DNA from: Thermus oshimai DSM 12092
GTDB lineage: Bacteria; Deinococcota; Deinococci; Deinococcales; Thermaceae
Direction of reading: 5' to 3'
DNA length: 64,000 nucleotides
NCBI RefSeq assembly: GCF_000373145.1
Contig: NZ_KB890620.1
Coordinates: 62,001 to 126,000 of the forward strand
Part shown: positions 36,687 to 44,161 of the stretch, piece after piece
How the letters are laid out: every line of letters begins with the position of its first letter
Numbering within the stretch: the stretch's first letter is position 1
Translations under genes and position numbers: made by a program
The notes under the pieces: model-generated
The model's input: only the letters and a program-made list of their open reading frames with translations
Told to the model about the DNA's origin: nothing
The model's database searches: none

Positions 36687-37654
36687 GAGCAGGTCACCTC
36701 CTCCTCCACCTGGGCCCGGGGAAGGCCATAGTAGGCCTTACGGGCGATGAGCCTCAGGCGCTGGCCCTCCCACTCCCGCTCCTTCACGTAGGCCAGGGCC
36801 AGCCCCGCCCCCAAGGGGTCGTTCAGGCCCTTCCTGGCCTCCTTGAGGAGGACGCACCGCAGGCGGCGGGCCGCCTCCTTGAGGTCCCGCACCCCCGCCA
36901 GGGGGGCAAGGGGGGTGCCGGAAAGCTCGTCCAGCACGGCGTAGTCCCCCTCCAGGAGGCGGGCGAAGGCCACCCGGTCCAAAAAGCGCCCGCCCCGGAT
37001 GAAGACCTCCTCCGGAGGGAGGCTTTCCCCCTGGAACTTGAAGGCGTTCAGGATGTTCTCCGCGTCCACCTCCAGGGCCAGGTAGTCCCTAAGGGCGGGC
37101 TGGTCCAGGCCCTTGGCCCCCTTGGAGAGCTCCTCGTAGAAGCGCTTGGCGAGCAGGGCCTCGAGGCGGGCCGGGTCCTGGGTCTCCCGCAGGGCCTGCC
37201 TCAGGGCCCGGGCCAGGGGGTGGCCGGGCACGGCCAAGAGCTGGGCCAGGCTGGCCGCGTCCTGGGCCTCGTAGAGAAGGGGCCAGAGGCCCTCCTTGAG
37301 GGTCCCGGGCAGGAGGGCCACCTCCTCCAAGGGGCGGCCCGTGGCCTTGGCCCGGAGGACGGCGAGAAGGTTGGTGAGGTCGTTTCTCAGGAGGAGGAGG
37401 CGCACCGCCTCCCGGGCCTCCCCCGTGACCAGCCGGAAGAGGTCCCCCACCAGCCGGGCCTGGGTCCTTTCCACCGCCCGGTCCACGTCCCCTAGGGCCT
37501 GGCCCGCCAGGTCCTGGCCGTAGGGGGTTTCGGAAAGGAGGCGGAGGAAGTCAGGGAAGGGCAGGTCCAGGGCCTCCTGGAAGAAGCTCTCCTTGAGGAG
37601 GCCCGCCCGCCGGGCCCGGACGCGCGCGTTGAGGTAAGCGAAATCGTCCGCCAT
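36683..37654 (-). CDS. atpC: V/A-type ATP synthase subunit C (socket)
   Basis: A 323-residue funnel-shaped, mostly helical homologue of subunit d/AC39 that sits on the L ring and receives the D-F shaft. The start is ATG 37654 (MADDFAYLNARVRARRAGLL), 4 nt after the atpE stop; the longer in-frame extension runs antisense-like through atpE and is not real. The three-fold helical repeat is visible, with recurrent segments such as FARLLEGDYAVLDELSGTPL. Confidence 0.95.
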   Translation of the reverse strand: MADDFAYLNARVRARRAGLLKESFFQEALDLPFPDFLRLLSETPYGQDLAGQALGDVDRAVERTQARLVGDLFRLVTGEAREAVRLLLLRNDLTNLLAVLRAKATGRPLEEVALLPGTLKEGLWPLLYEAQDAASLAQLLAVPGHPLARALRQALRETQDPARLEALLAKRFYEELSKGAKGLDQPALRDYLALEVDAENILNAFKFQGESLPPEEVFIRGGRFLDRVAFARLLEGDYAVLDELSGTPLAPLAGVRDLKEAARRLRCVLLKEARKGLNDPLGAGLALAYVKEREWEGQRLRLIARKAYYGLPRAQVEEEVTCS

Positions 37655-37658
37655 GGCC

Positions 37659-38225
37659 TTAGCCCCAAAGGACCTGGGCCACCTTGGCCGAAAGGGCATC
37701 CCAGGCCCGCGCAAGACGGGAGAGGACCGAGTTCTCCACCTGGGTCTTCCCCCCCCGGCCCACGGCCCGCACCCCCAGGCGCAGGGCGGGGTCGGGGCGG
37801 AGCTCCAGGCCCCGGGCCCTGGCCAAGTCCTCGAGGTGGGGCAGGTCCTCCGGGTGGGCCAAGAGGGCCTCGGGCTCGGGCAGGGCGGATAGGGCCTCTT
37901 CCGCAAGCTTCCTCAGGATCTCGGGCCAGCGGGGGTCTTGGGGCAGGGCGGAGAGGGCCTCCTCCACCTGGGCCCGCACCCCGTCCAGCACCTCCCCCCT
38001 GGCCTGGGCCCGGGCGGTGGAAAGGAGGAGCTCCCCGGCGCTTTCCGCCCGCTTGAGGGCGGCTTGGAAAGCGGCCTTCACCGCCTTTTCCTTGGCGGAA
38101 ACCAGGGCCTCGGCCTTGGCCCGGGCCTCGGCCAGGAGGCCTTCCGCCTCCTTCCTCGCCCCCTCCAGGATGGCGCGGATCTCCGCCTCCACCTCTTGGC
38201 TCAGGATGGCTTCCAGCTTAGACAT
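37659..38225 (-). CDS. atpE: V/A-type ATP synthase subunit E (peripheral stalk)
   Basis: 188 residues. A long N-terminal helix (LEAILSQEVEAEIRAILEGARKEAEG and onward) pairs with subunit G as the peripheral stalk, and a globular C-terminal domain (VENSVLSRLARAWDALSAKV) binds the top of A3B3. The complex has two E-G stators. Its ribosome-binding site AAAGGAGG lies within the 3' arm of an intergenic hairpin. Confidence 0.95.
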   Translation of the reverse strand: MSKLEAILSQEVEAEIRAILEGARKEAEGLLAEARAKAEALVSAKEKAVKAAFQAALKRAESAGELLLSTARAQARGEVLDGVRAQVEEALSALPQDPRWPEILRKLAEEALSALPEPEALLAHPEDLPHLEDLARARGLELRPDPALRLGVRAVGRGGKTQVENSVLSRLARAWDALSAKVAQVLWG

Positions 38226-38228
38226 TCA

Positions 38229-38265
38229 CCCTCCTTTGGGGAAAAGGGCCCCACCCCAAGGAGGG
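38229..38265 (-). promoter_or_regulatory. Hairpin sequestering the atpE ribosome-binding site
   Basis: In the 58-nt atpL-atpE gap the arms 38229-38241 and 38254-38265 pair over 12 bp with one bulge and a 12-nt loop. In the mRNA the 3' arm contains AAAGGAGG, the atpE ribosome-binding site. It may stabilise the atpL 3' end, reduce atpE translation, or both. Confidence 0.6.
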
Positions 38266-38283
38266 CAGGGCCCGGAAAGGGGC

Positions 38284-38583
38284 TTAGAGCTTGCCGTTCA
38301 GGATGAAGGCGATGAGCAGGCCGAAGATCACCAGGGTCTCGGGCAGGAGGAGGAAGATGAGGGCGGTACCGAAGTTGCCCCGGTCCTCCGCGATGGCCCC
38401 CACGCCCGCGGCCCCGATGCGGGCCTGGGCCACACCCGTGCCCAGGGCGGCCAGGCCCACCGCCAGACCCATGCCCACGGCGATGAGGCCCCGGTCCAGA
38501 CCCCCGGAGGCCGCCGCCTCCTCCGCCGCAAAGGCCAACGCGCCGAACACCGCCAGGAAAAGAACCGCCAGTAGCTTCTTCAT
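38284..38583 (-). CDS. atpL: V/A-type ATP synthase proteolipid subunit L (K/c)
   Basis: A 99-residue proteolipid. A cleavable-looking N-terminal leader (MKKLLAVLFLAVFGALAFAAEE) precedes two transmembrane hairpin helices. The ion-carrying glutamate is E82 in LLLPETLVIFG, and the polar loop is near QARIGAAGVGAIAEDRGN. Multiple copies form the membrane rotor ring. The true start is ATG 38583, 12 nt after atpI; a much longer in-frame extension overlaps atpI and is an artefact of high GC. Confidence 0.96.
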   Translation of the reverse strand: MKKLLAVLFLAVFGALAFAAEEAAASGGLDRGLIAVGMGLAVGLAALGTGVAQARIGAAGVGAIAEDRGNFGTALIFLLLPETLVIFGLLIAFILNGKL

Positions 38584-38594
38584 CGTTTCCCTCC

Positions 38595-40553
38595 CTACTG
38601 CGTCTCGCGGACGCTTTTGAACGGCCGGTATGGCCTGCCGTTCTCCTCGTAGAAGCCAAACTTGGTGAAGAACTCCACCCAGATCAAACGGATGGGCTGG
38701 AGCATGTGCCCCAGGGTGGTGAGGAGGAGGATGAGGAGGTGGAGCACCCCCGCCACCGCGAGGCCCAAAAGGACCCCCACCAGGCCCAGGCTCGAGGCCA
38801 GGGCGAAGCCCACGTCCGTGAGGAGCCCCGCCAGGATGCCCCCCGCGGCCCCCACGGCGTAGATACGGATGTGGGACAGGATGTGCCCCGCCTGGGTGAA
38901 GATCTCCGGGATCATGAGCCAGATGCGGCTCATGAGGACGGAAAGCAAGAACACGCCAAAGCCCAGGTACATGAGGAGGCTGAGCCAGCCCGCCTGGAGG
39001 TTCCCCAGGTAGGAGGCCGCCAGGGCCAGGATGCCGGTAAGCCCCCCCAGGTACCCCACCCCCTCCCAGAAGTGGGCCATGTGGTGGTGCTTGAGGCCCA
39101 GGTAGGCCCGGAGGAGGAGGCCGTAGAAGACCATGACCACCCCAAAGGCCACGGAGAGGAGGATGAGAAGGTTGGCCGTCTCGGCGGTGTTGATGCGGTG
39201 GATGAGGATGGGGATGAGGCCCGGATGCTCGGGGGTGCCGAAGACCCCCAGGTGCTCCAGGAAGGTCCCGAAGAACTCCCCGTAGACAAAGCCCCACACC
39301 ACCGTCCAGAAGACCATCCAGTTCAGGATGTAGACCAGCTTGCGGATGACCTCGGGCTTGAGCTTGAGGGCGAAGAGGTCTATGACCAGGGGCTCGTTCC
39401 GCCGGGCATAGCCGGAAAGCCAGCGCCCGAGGAGGAGGAAGAGCAGGGCGTAGCCGATGTCCCCCACGATCATCCCGAACCAGAAGGGGAAGAAGAGGGG
39501 GACCACCGGGGTGGGGTCCAGGGTGCCGTACTTGGGGGTGTTGAGGAAGGAGACCAGAAGCTCAAAGGGCTTGACCCAAGGGGGGTTGTCCAGGGCCACG
39601 GGGATGCGGTCCGCCTCGTGGTGCTCGTCCACGGGCTCAAAGGCGTAGACCACCTCCTCCTTGTGGCGGGCCAAGGCCTCCTCCACCTGGGGCTTGGCCT
39701 TCACGGGCACGTACCCCAGTAGGGCAAACCCGTACCGCCCCGAGGCCAGCTCCTCCAGGGCCTTGAGCCGGGCCACCTCGTCCTTGGCCCGGGTCCAGAG
39801 GGCGCGCAGGGTGGAGAGGCTTTCCCCGGCCAGCTTATACAGGGCCTGGCGCACCTCGGAAAGCTCCTTGGGGGCCTTCTCCGAGCGTTCCTTGAGGAGG
39901 CGGGCCGCCTCGGAAAGGGGAAGCTCCCCAAAGCGCCCGGGAAGCCTAAGCTCCGCAAGGCCAGCCCGGGAAAGGGCGGCCTTGGCCGCCTCCAGGTCCT
40001 TGCGGTGGACCACGAGAAGGGCCGCGAGGCCCTTGCCGTAGGGCTCCTGGGCGAGGAGGTAGCGGTCCTCCAGGGCCTTCTTCAGGGCCTCCTCCACCAG
40101 GGGAAGCTCCTTCTCCGTGAGGAGGAAGGGGAGGACCCGGAGGAAGGGGCTTTTGTCCAGGCCCTGGGCCATGGCGGAAAGCTTCTCCAGGGCCTCCAAA
40201 TAGGTGGCGGCCAGGGCGATCTCCTCCTCCAGCTCCTGCTTTTGGCGGGTGAGGCCTTCCGCGTGGGCCTGGATGGGCTTCAGGGCCTTTTCCGCCTCGG
40301 GAAGGCCCTCAGGGAAAGGCCTGGCGGGCTCGGGCTCCTGGCCCAGGAGGGCCAGGGTGTGCTCGGCCCCCGCGGCCACCCCCTCCCAGCGCCGAAGCTC
40401 CTCCCTTTCCTCGGGGGAAAGCCGGTACTCGGAGAGGGCCTCCGTCCTTAGGGTTTCCAGGTGGACCACCCCCGCCTGCTGGAGGCTTTGGAGAAGAGCC
40501 CTGGACCTGGACTTGGGCCCGGCCAGGACCAGCTTCTCCATGGGGGCGATCAC
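38595..40553 (-). CDS. atpI: V/A-type ATP synthase subunit I (a-like stator)
   Basis: 652 residues. A cytosolic N-terminal half rich in coiled coil binds the peripheral stalks, and a C-terminal half has about eight transmembrane helices (FWFGMIVGDIGYALLFLLLG, LLILLSVAFGVVMVFYGLLL, WLSLLMYLGFGVFLLSVL and others) forming the proton half-channels. The conserved arginine region near HILSHIRIYAVGAAGG is typical of the family. It starts at GTG 40553 with a 4-nt overlap with atpG. Confidence 0.96.
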   Translation of the reverse strand: MIAPMEKLVLAGPKSRSRALLQSLQQAGVVHLETLRTEALSEYRLSPEEREELRRWEGVAAGAEHTLALLGQEPEPARPFPEGLPEAEKALKPIQAHAEGLTRQKQELEEEIALAATYLEALEKLSAMAQGLDKSPFLRVLPFLLTEKELPLVEEALKKALEDRYLLAQEPYGKGLAALLVVHRKDLEAAKAALSRAGLAELRLPGRFGELPLSEAARLLKERSEKAPKELSEVRQALYKLAGESLSTLRALWTRAKDEVARLKALEELASGRYGFALLGYVPVKAKPQVEEALARHKEEVVYAFEPVDEHHEADRIPVALDNPPWVKPFELLVSFLNTPKYGTLDPTPVVPLFFPFWFGMIVGDIGYALLFLLLGRWLSGYARRNEPLVIDLFALKLKPEVIRKLVYILNWMVFWTVVWGFVYGEFFGTFLEHLGVFGTPEHPGLIPILIHRINTAETANLLILLSVAFGVVMVFYGLLLRAYLGLKHHHMAHFWEGVGYLGGLTGILALAASYLGNLQAGWLSLLMYLGFGVFLLSVLMSRIWLMIPEIFTQAGHILSHIRIYAVGAAGGILAGLLTDVGFALASSLGLVGVLLGLAVAGVLHLLILLLTTLGHMLQPIRLIWVEFFTKFGFYEENGRPYRPFKSVRETQ

Positions 40554-40864
40554 GGAAGGACCTCCCGTAGGACGAGCTCCACCGCGGCCTTGAGCTTGGC
40601 CTCCGCGGCCTCCTTCACCTTCCTAGCCTCTTCCTCCGCCCGCTGGCGGTAGGCCGAAAGAAGGGCCTCCACCTCCTTGGCCTCCTTCGCCCGGTGCTCC
40701 TCCTCCAAGGCCTTGGCCTTGGCCTCCGCCTCCTGGAGGAGGGCTTTGGCCTCCTCTTGGGCGCGCTTTACGAGGGCTTCCGCCTCCTTCTTCGCGGCCT
40801 CGAGGCGGGCCAGGAGCTCCTGCTCCTTCTCCGCTAGGCTTTTGATAAGTCCCAGGCCTGCCAT
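40550..40864 (-). CDS. atpG: V/A-type ATP synthase subunit G (peripheral stalk)
   Basis: A 104-residue, almost continuous charged helix (SLAEKEQELLARLEAAKKEA with Ala/Glu/Lys heptads), pairing with subunit E as the stator coiled coil. It is the first gene of the operon, with AAGGGAGGGGCG before the ATG. From memory the T. thermophilus HB8 protein is somewhat longer at the N-terminus and differs in the helix, one reason not to assign this window to that strain. Confidence 0.9.
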   Translation of the reverse strand: MAGLGLIKSLAEKEQELLARLEAAKKEAEALVKRAQEEAKALLQEAEAKAKALEEEHRAKEAKEVEALLSAYRQRAEEEARKVKEAAEAKLKAAVELVLREVLP

Positions 40865-40908
40865 CGCCCCTCCCTTGTGAAAAGATGCGCAAAACGCGCT
40901 CGCCGGCT

Positions 40909-40937
40909 ATGTTACCGGCTCTTCCGGGGCCTGTCAA
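40909..40937 (-). promoter_or_regulatory. V/A-ATPase operon promoter
   Basis: Minus strand -35 TTGACA (40937-40932), an exact 17-bp spacer and -10 TAACAT (40914-40909). The predicted leader is about 38 nt and contains a short GCGC-GTTTT-GCGC hairpin. Confidence 0.85.
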
Positions 40938-40964
40938 TGTGCCATCCATCAAGCCCCGACTAAG

Positions 40965-40970
40965 TATACT
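40965..40970 (+). promoter_or_regulatory. -10 element of the RlmI-like gene, leaderless type
   Basis: TATACT ends 6 nt before the ATG at 40977. No -35 is evident at the expected distance. Confidence 0.55.
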
Positions 40971-40976
40971 TGGCCG

Positions 40977-42119
40977 ATGAGGATTTCCGTCAACGAACGG
41001 GGCGCAGAAAGGCTCCTAGGCCGCCACCTCTGGGTCTTCCGCCGGGACGTGGTCTCGGGCCCCGAGGAGCCCGGGCTTTTCCCGGTGTACTTCGGACGGC
41101 GCTTCCTGGCCCTCGCCCTTTACAACCCCCAAAGCGACCTCACGGTGCGGGCCTACCGCTTTCAGGAAGGGGAGCCTGAGGAGGCCCTCCTGGAAAACCT
41201 GAAGCGGGCCCTAAGGCGGAGGGAAAAGGCCCTGGAGGAGGAGCCCGAGGGGGGCTTCCGGCTGGCCCACGCGGAAGGGGACTTCCTGCCCGGACTGGTA
41301 GTGGACAGCTACGCGGGCCACCTGGTCCTCCAGGCCACGGCCTACGCCTGGGAGGGGCTCCTTCCCCGGGTGGTGGAGGTCCTAAAGCCCTACGCCAAAA
41401 GCCTCCTAGCCAAGAACGACGCCCCCACCAGGACCCTGGAGGGGCTTCCCCTCTACGTCCGGCCCCTCCTGGGGGAGGTGCCCCCAAGGGTGGAGGTGAA
41501 GGAGGGGGGGATCCGCTACCTCGTGGACCTTCTGGAAGGGCAGAAGACCGGGGCCTTCCTAGACCAGCGGGACAACCGGATCCTTATGGAAAGGTTCCGG
41601 GGGGAAAGGGCCCTGGACGTCTTCAGCTACATGGGGGGGTTCGCCCTGCACCTGGCCCTGGGCTTCAAGGAGGTCCTGGCGGTGGACAGCTCCAAGGCCG
41701 CCCTCGAGCGGGCGGAGGAGAACGCCAGGCTGAACGGGTTCTCCTTAAAGACCCTGGAGGCCAACGCCTTTGACCTCTTAAGGGCCTTGGAAAAGGCGGG
41801 GGAGCGGTTTGACCTCATCGTCCTAGACCCCCCGGCCTTCGCCAAGGGCAAGAAGGACCTGGAGCGGGCCTATCGGGCCTACAAGGAGGTGAACCTAAGG
41901 GCCATGCGCCTCCTAAAAGAGGGGGGCATCCTGGCCACGGCCAGCTGCAGCCACCACCTCACCGAGCCCCTCTTCTACGAGATGCTGAAGGAGGCCGCTC
42001 AGGACGCCCGCCGGGCCTTCCGCATCCTGGAAAAGCGGGGCCAGGGGTGGGACCACCCGGTCCTCCTCAACCACCCGGAAACCCACTACCTGAAGTTTGC
42101 CCTGCTCCAGATGGCCTAG
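40977..42119 (+). CDS. RlmI-like 23S rRNA m5C methyltransferase
   Basis: 380 residues. An N-terminal PUA domain ([25 protein letters not shown]), a central EEHEE-type segment ([17 protein letters not shown]), and a C-terminal SAM-dependent Rossmann domain with [16 protein letters not shown] (SAM loop), [32 protein letters not shown] and the catalytic cysteine in TASCSHH. It corresponds to the structurally characterised Thermus protein TTHA1280 (recalled). RlmI in E. coli methylates C1962. The rRNA target here is inferred, not shown. Confidence 0.92.
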   Translation: MRISVNERGAERLLGRHLWVFRRDVVSGPEEPGLFPVYFGRRFLALALYNPQSDLTVRAYRFQEGEPEEALLENLKRALRRREKALEEEPEGGFRLAHAEGDFLPGLVVDSYAGHLVLQATAYAWEGLLPRVVEVLKPYAKSLLAKNDAPTRTLEGLPLYVRPLLGEVPPRVEVKEGGIRYLVDLLEGQKTGAFLDQRDNRILMERFRGERALDVFSYMGGFALHLALGFKEVLAVDSSKAALERAEENARLNGFSLKTLEANAFDLLRALEKAGERFDLIVLDPPAFAKGKKDLERAYRAYKEVNLRAMRLLKEGGILATASCSHHLTEPLFYEMLKEAAQDARRAFRILEKRGQGWDHPVLLNHPETHYLKFALLQMA

Positions 42120-42132
42120 GAGGGGATGGGGG

Positions 42133-42138
42133 TAGACT
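42133..42138 (+). promoter_or_regulatory. -10 element of the 42145 gene
   Basis: TAGACT, then GGAGGC, then ATG. The 17-nt string TAGACTGGAGGCATGGA is identical to that at the malQ start. Confidence 0.45.
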
Positions 42139-42144
42139 GGAGGC

Positions 42145-42366
42145 ATGGAAGGGCAGGGGCTCCTGGAAGACCATCTGGAGAAGCTGGGGCAGCACCTGGT
42201 CTGGCGCATCGGCAAGGCGGAGGAGGAGGACGTGGTGGTGGTGCGGGTGGGCCTGGCCTCCGCCACCCCCCGGTTCCGGGAACTGCCCCGCCTCCTGAAC
42301 GTGCCGGACGCGGAGATGGCCCGCCTGGTGAGGGAAGGGAAGGTGCGGGTGGAATGGGTGGAGTGA
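42145..42366 (+). CDS. Small unknown protein (73 aa)
   Basis: A 73-residue acidic protein with two helical stretches (LLEDHLEKLGQHLVWRIG; DAEMARLVREGKVRVEWVE) around a strand-rich centre (EDVVVVRVGLASA). No family is recognised. Support for a real gene is the TAGACT plus GGAGGC signal before the ATG, protein-like composition, and a coding overlap with the next small gene. Confidence 0.55.
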   Translation: MEGQGLLEDHLEKLGQHLVWRIGKAEEEDVVVVRVGLASATPRFRELPRLLNVPDAEMARLVREGKVRVEWVE

Positions 42367-42695
42367 GGATCCCCTTCCCCCCCAAGGGGCTCCCCCTTTC
42401 CCTAAGGCTGGAGGGGGACCGCCTCCAGGGGGAGGTCCAGGCCAGGGTTCCGGTCTTCGGGGAGGTGCGCCTCCCCTTCGCCGCCCGCCTCGAGGGGCTT
42501 CTCCTTAAGCCCCTCCCCCTCCCGCCCCCCGCCCTGGAGGTGGAGGGGCGGCTTGGGGACGGGGTGCTGGACCTCTCCTTCCGGCTCCACCTGGGGGAGA
42601 AGTGGGGGGACCGGGCCCTGGCCCATATCCTGGAGGCCCTGCTCCTTCGTCACCTGGAGGACGCCCTTTCCCCGGAGGCCAAAACGCTGGTATAG
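42354..42695 (+). CDS. Unknown protein (113 aa)
   Basis: 113 residues beginning MGGVRIPFPPKGLPLSLRLEG, with repeated beta-strand-like segments (LQGEVQARVPVFGEVRLPFAARLEG; LEVEGRLGDGVLDLSFRLH) and a C-terminal helix. It resembles a compact all-beta lipid- or ligand-binding protein but I recognise no family. The start is ATG 42354, or GTG 42363 which would give a GTGA overlap with the previous stop. Probably co-transcribed with the 73-residue gene. Confidence 0.55.
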   Translation: MGGVRIPFPPKGLPLSLRLEGDRLQGEVQARVPVFGEVRLPFAARLEGLLLKPLPLPPPALEVEGRLGDGVLDLSFRLHLGEKWGDRALAHILEALLLRHLEDALSPEAKTLV

Positions 42696-42711
42696 TGGCC
42701 CCTAAAGGAGG
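42688..42711 (+). promoter_or_regulatory. Extended -10 promoter and RBS of the UPF0173 gene
   Basis: TGG-TATAGT (42688-42696) is an extended -10. AAAGGAGG follows at 42704-42711, 5 nt before the ATG at 42717. Confidence 0.6.
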
Positions 42712-42716
42712 CGCGT

Positions 42717-43391
42717 ATGGTGGAAGTCCGCTATCTGGGCCACTCGGCGGTGCTCCTTTCGGACGGGAAGACGCGGCTCATCATAGACCCCTTCCTCACC
42801 GGAAACCCCATGGCCGCGGCGGGGGTGGGGGAGGTGGAGGCCGACCTCATCCTGGTCACCCACGCCCACGGGGACCACTTCGGGGACAGCGTGGCCCTCT
42901 CCAAAAAGGGCGGGGTGGTGGTCTCCACCTTTGAGATCGCCACCTACGCGGAAAAGCACGGGGCGAGGAGCGTCCCCATGAACCTCGGGGGCACCTACCG
43001 CTTTGAGGGGGGATGGCTTAAGTGGGTCCCCGCCTGGCACTCCTCGAGCTTCCCCGACGGCACCTACGGGGGGATGCCCATGGGGGTGGTGGTGGAGCTT
43101 TCGGGCAAGCGCATCTACCACGCGGGGGACACCGCCCTCTTCTCCGACATGGCCCTCATCGGGGAACTGGGCCTGGACCTGGCCCTCCTCCCCATCGGGG
43201 ACCACTTCACCATGGGCCCTGAGGACGCCCTAAAGGCCCTGGAGCTCCTCAAGCCCAAGAAGGTGGTTCCCATCCACTACAACACCTTCCCCCCCATCCG
43301 CCAAGACGGGGAGGCCTTCGCCAAAAGGGCCACGGAAAGGGGCGTGGAAGGGCATGCCCTGAAGCCCGGGGAGGTCCTAAGGCTTGACTAG
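42717..43391 (+). CDS. UPF0173 metal-dependent hydrolase (metallo-beta-lactamase fold)
   Basis: 224 residues with the MBL-fold signature THAHGDHFGD (HxHxDH) near residues 57-66, YLGHSAVLL at the N-terminus, HAGDTALFSDM (the bridging Asp region), PIGDHFTMGPEDA and the C-terminal VPIHYNTFPPI, matching the UPF0173 family of predicted Zn/Mn hydrolases. The substrate is unknown. It has its own promoter and overlaps the kinase gene by 8 nt. Confidence 0.92.
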   Translation: MVEVRYLGHSAVLLSDGKTRLIIDPFLTGNPMAAAGVGEVEADLILVTHAHGDHFGDSVALSKKGGVVVSTFEIATYAEKHGARSVPMNLGGTYRFEGGWLKWVPAWHSSSFPDGTYGGMPMGVVVELSGKRIYHAGDTALFSDMALIGELGLDLALLPIGDHFTMGPEDALKALELLKPKKVVPIHYNTFPPIRQDGEAFAKRATERGVEGHALKPGEVLRLD

Positions 43392-44151
43392 CCCCACCCG
43401 GAAGGACTTCCGCCTGGAGATGCTCCTAGGCCTCGGGCAGACGGCCCAGGTCCACCTGGCCCGGGGGCCTAGGGGGGAGCGGGTGGCCCTCAAGATCCCC
43501 AAAAAGGAGGTGCGGGAAAACCCCCGCCTTTCGGAGCGCTTCGCCCGGGAGGTGAACTTCACCCTTTCCCTCCAGCACCCCCACCTGGTGCGGGGGCTGT
43601 GGGGGGTGCCCTTCGGGGAGGAGGCCTTTTTGGCCCTGGAGTACCTGGAAGGGGGCACGCTGGAAGAACGGCTCCTCCGAGGCCCCCTCCCTAGGGAGGA
43701 GGCCAAGAAGGCCCTCCTTCAGGTGGGGGAGGCCCTCCTCTTCCTCCACGAAAAGGGGTTTTTGCACCAGGACGTGAAGCCCGCCAACGTCTTCGTGGGC
43801 CAGGGGGTGTACAAGCTGGGGGACCTGGGCACGCTAAGGGCCAGGGAGGACCGGAGCCTGGAGTACGCAGGAAGCCCCTTCTACCTGGCCCCGGAGCTCC
43901 TCTTGGGAGGCCTTCCCAGCGAGAAGAGCGAGGCCTACAGCTTCGGGGTCATGGCCTACGAGCTCCTCACGGGAAGGCGGCCCTTCCGGGGGGAGAGCGC
44001 AGAGGAGGTGGCCCGGGCCCACCTCCTCCTCCCCCCACCCCCCACCCCCCTTCCCCCCAGGCTGGACCGGGCCCTAAGGCGGCTTCTCGCCAAGCGGCCC
44101 GAGGACCGAGGGAGCATCCGGGACTTCCTGGAAGTCCTGGCCAAAACGTAA
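43384..44151 (+). CDS. Cytosolic Hanks-type Ser/Thr protein kinase
   Basis: 255 residues comprising only a kinase domain. Glycine-rich loop LGLGQTAQVHLA, K37 (VALKIP), alpha-C E56, catalytic loop HQDVKPANVF (D130, N135; RD-type Arg replaced by Gln), magnesium loop DLG at 147-149 instead of DFG, and LAPE near 168-171. All catalytic residues are present, so activity is plausible. There is no transmembrane or PASTA region, unlike PknB. The apparent start is TTG 43384, with GAGGT upstream. It sits 10 nt before an acyl-CoA synthetase gene. Confidence 0.88.
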   Translation: MTSPTRKDFRLEMLLGLGQTAQVHLARGPRGERVALKIPKKEVRENPRLSERFAREVNFTLSLQHPHLVRGLWGVPFGEEAFLALEYLEGGTLEERLLRGPLPREEAKKALLQVGEALLFLHEKGFLHQDVKPANVFVGQGVYKLGDLGTLRAREDRSLEYAGSPFYLAPELLLGGLPSEKSEAYSFGVMAYELLTGRRPFRGESAEEVARAHLLLPPPPTPLPPRLDRALRRLLAKRPEDRGSIRDFLEVLAKT

Positions 44152-44161
44152 GGAGACCCCT

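Noticed and set aside
38284-39297. 337-residue version of the ATPase proteolipid
   Set aside because: Only the last 99 codons match the family; the upstream part overlaps atpI in another frame. The true start is ATG 38583.
38706-39722. Plus-strand 338-codon frame opposite atpI
   Set aside because: Antisense shadow rich in Glu, Val, His and Gly without protein-like motifs.
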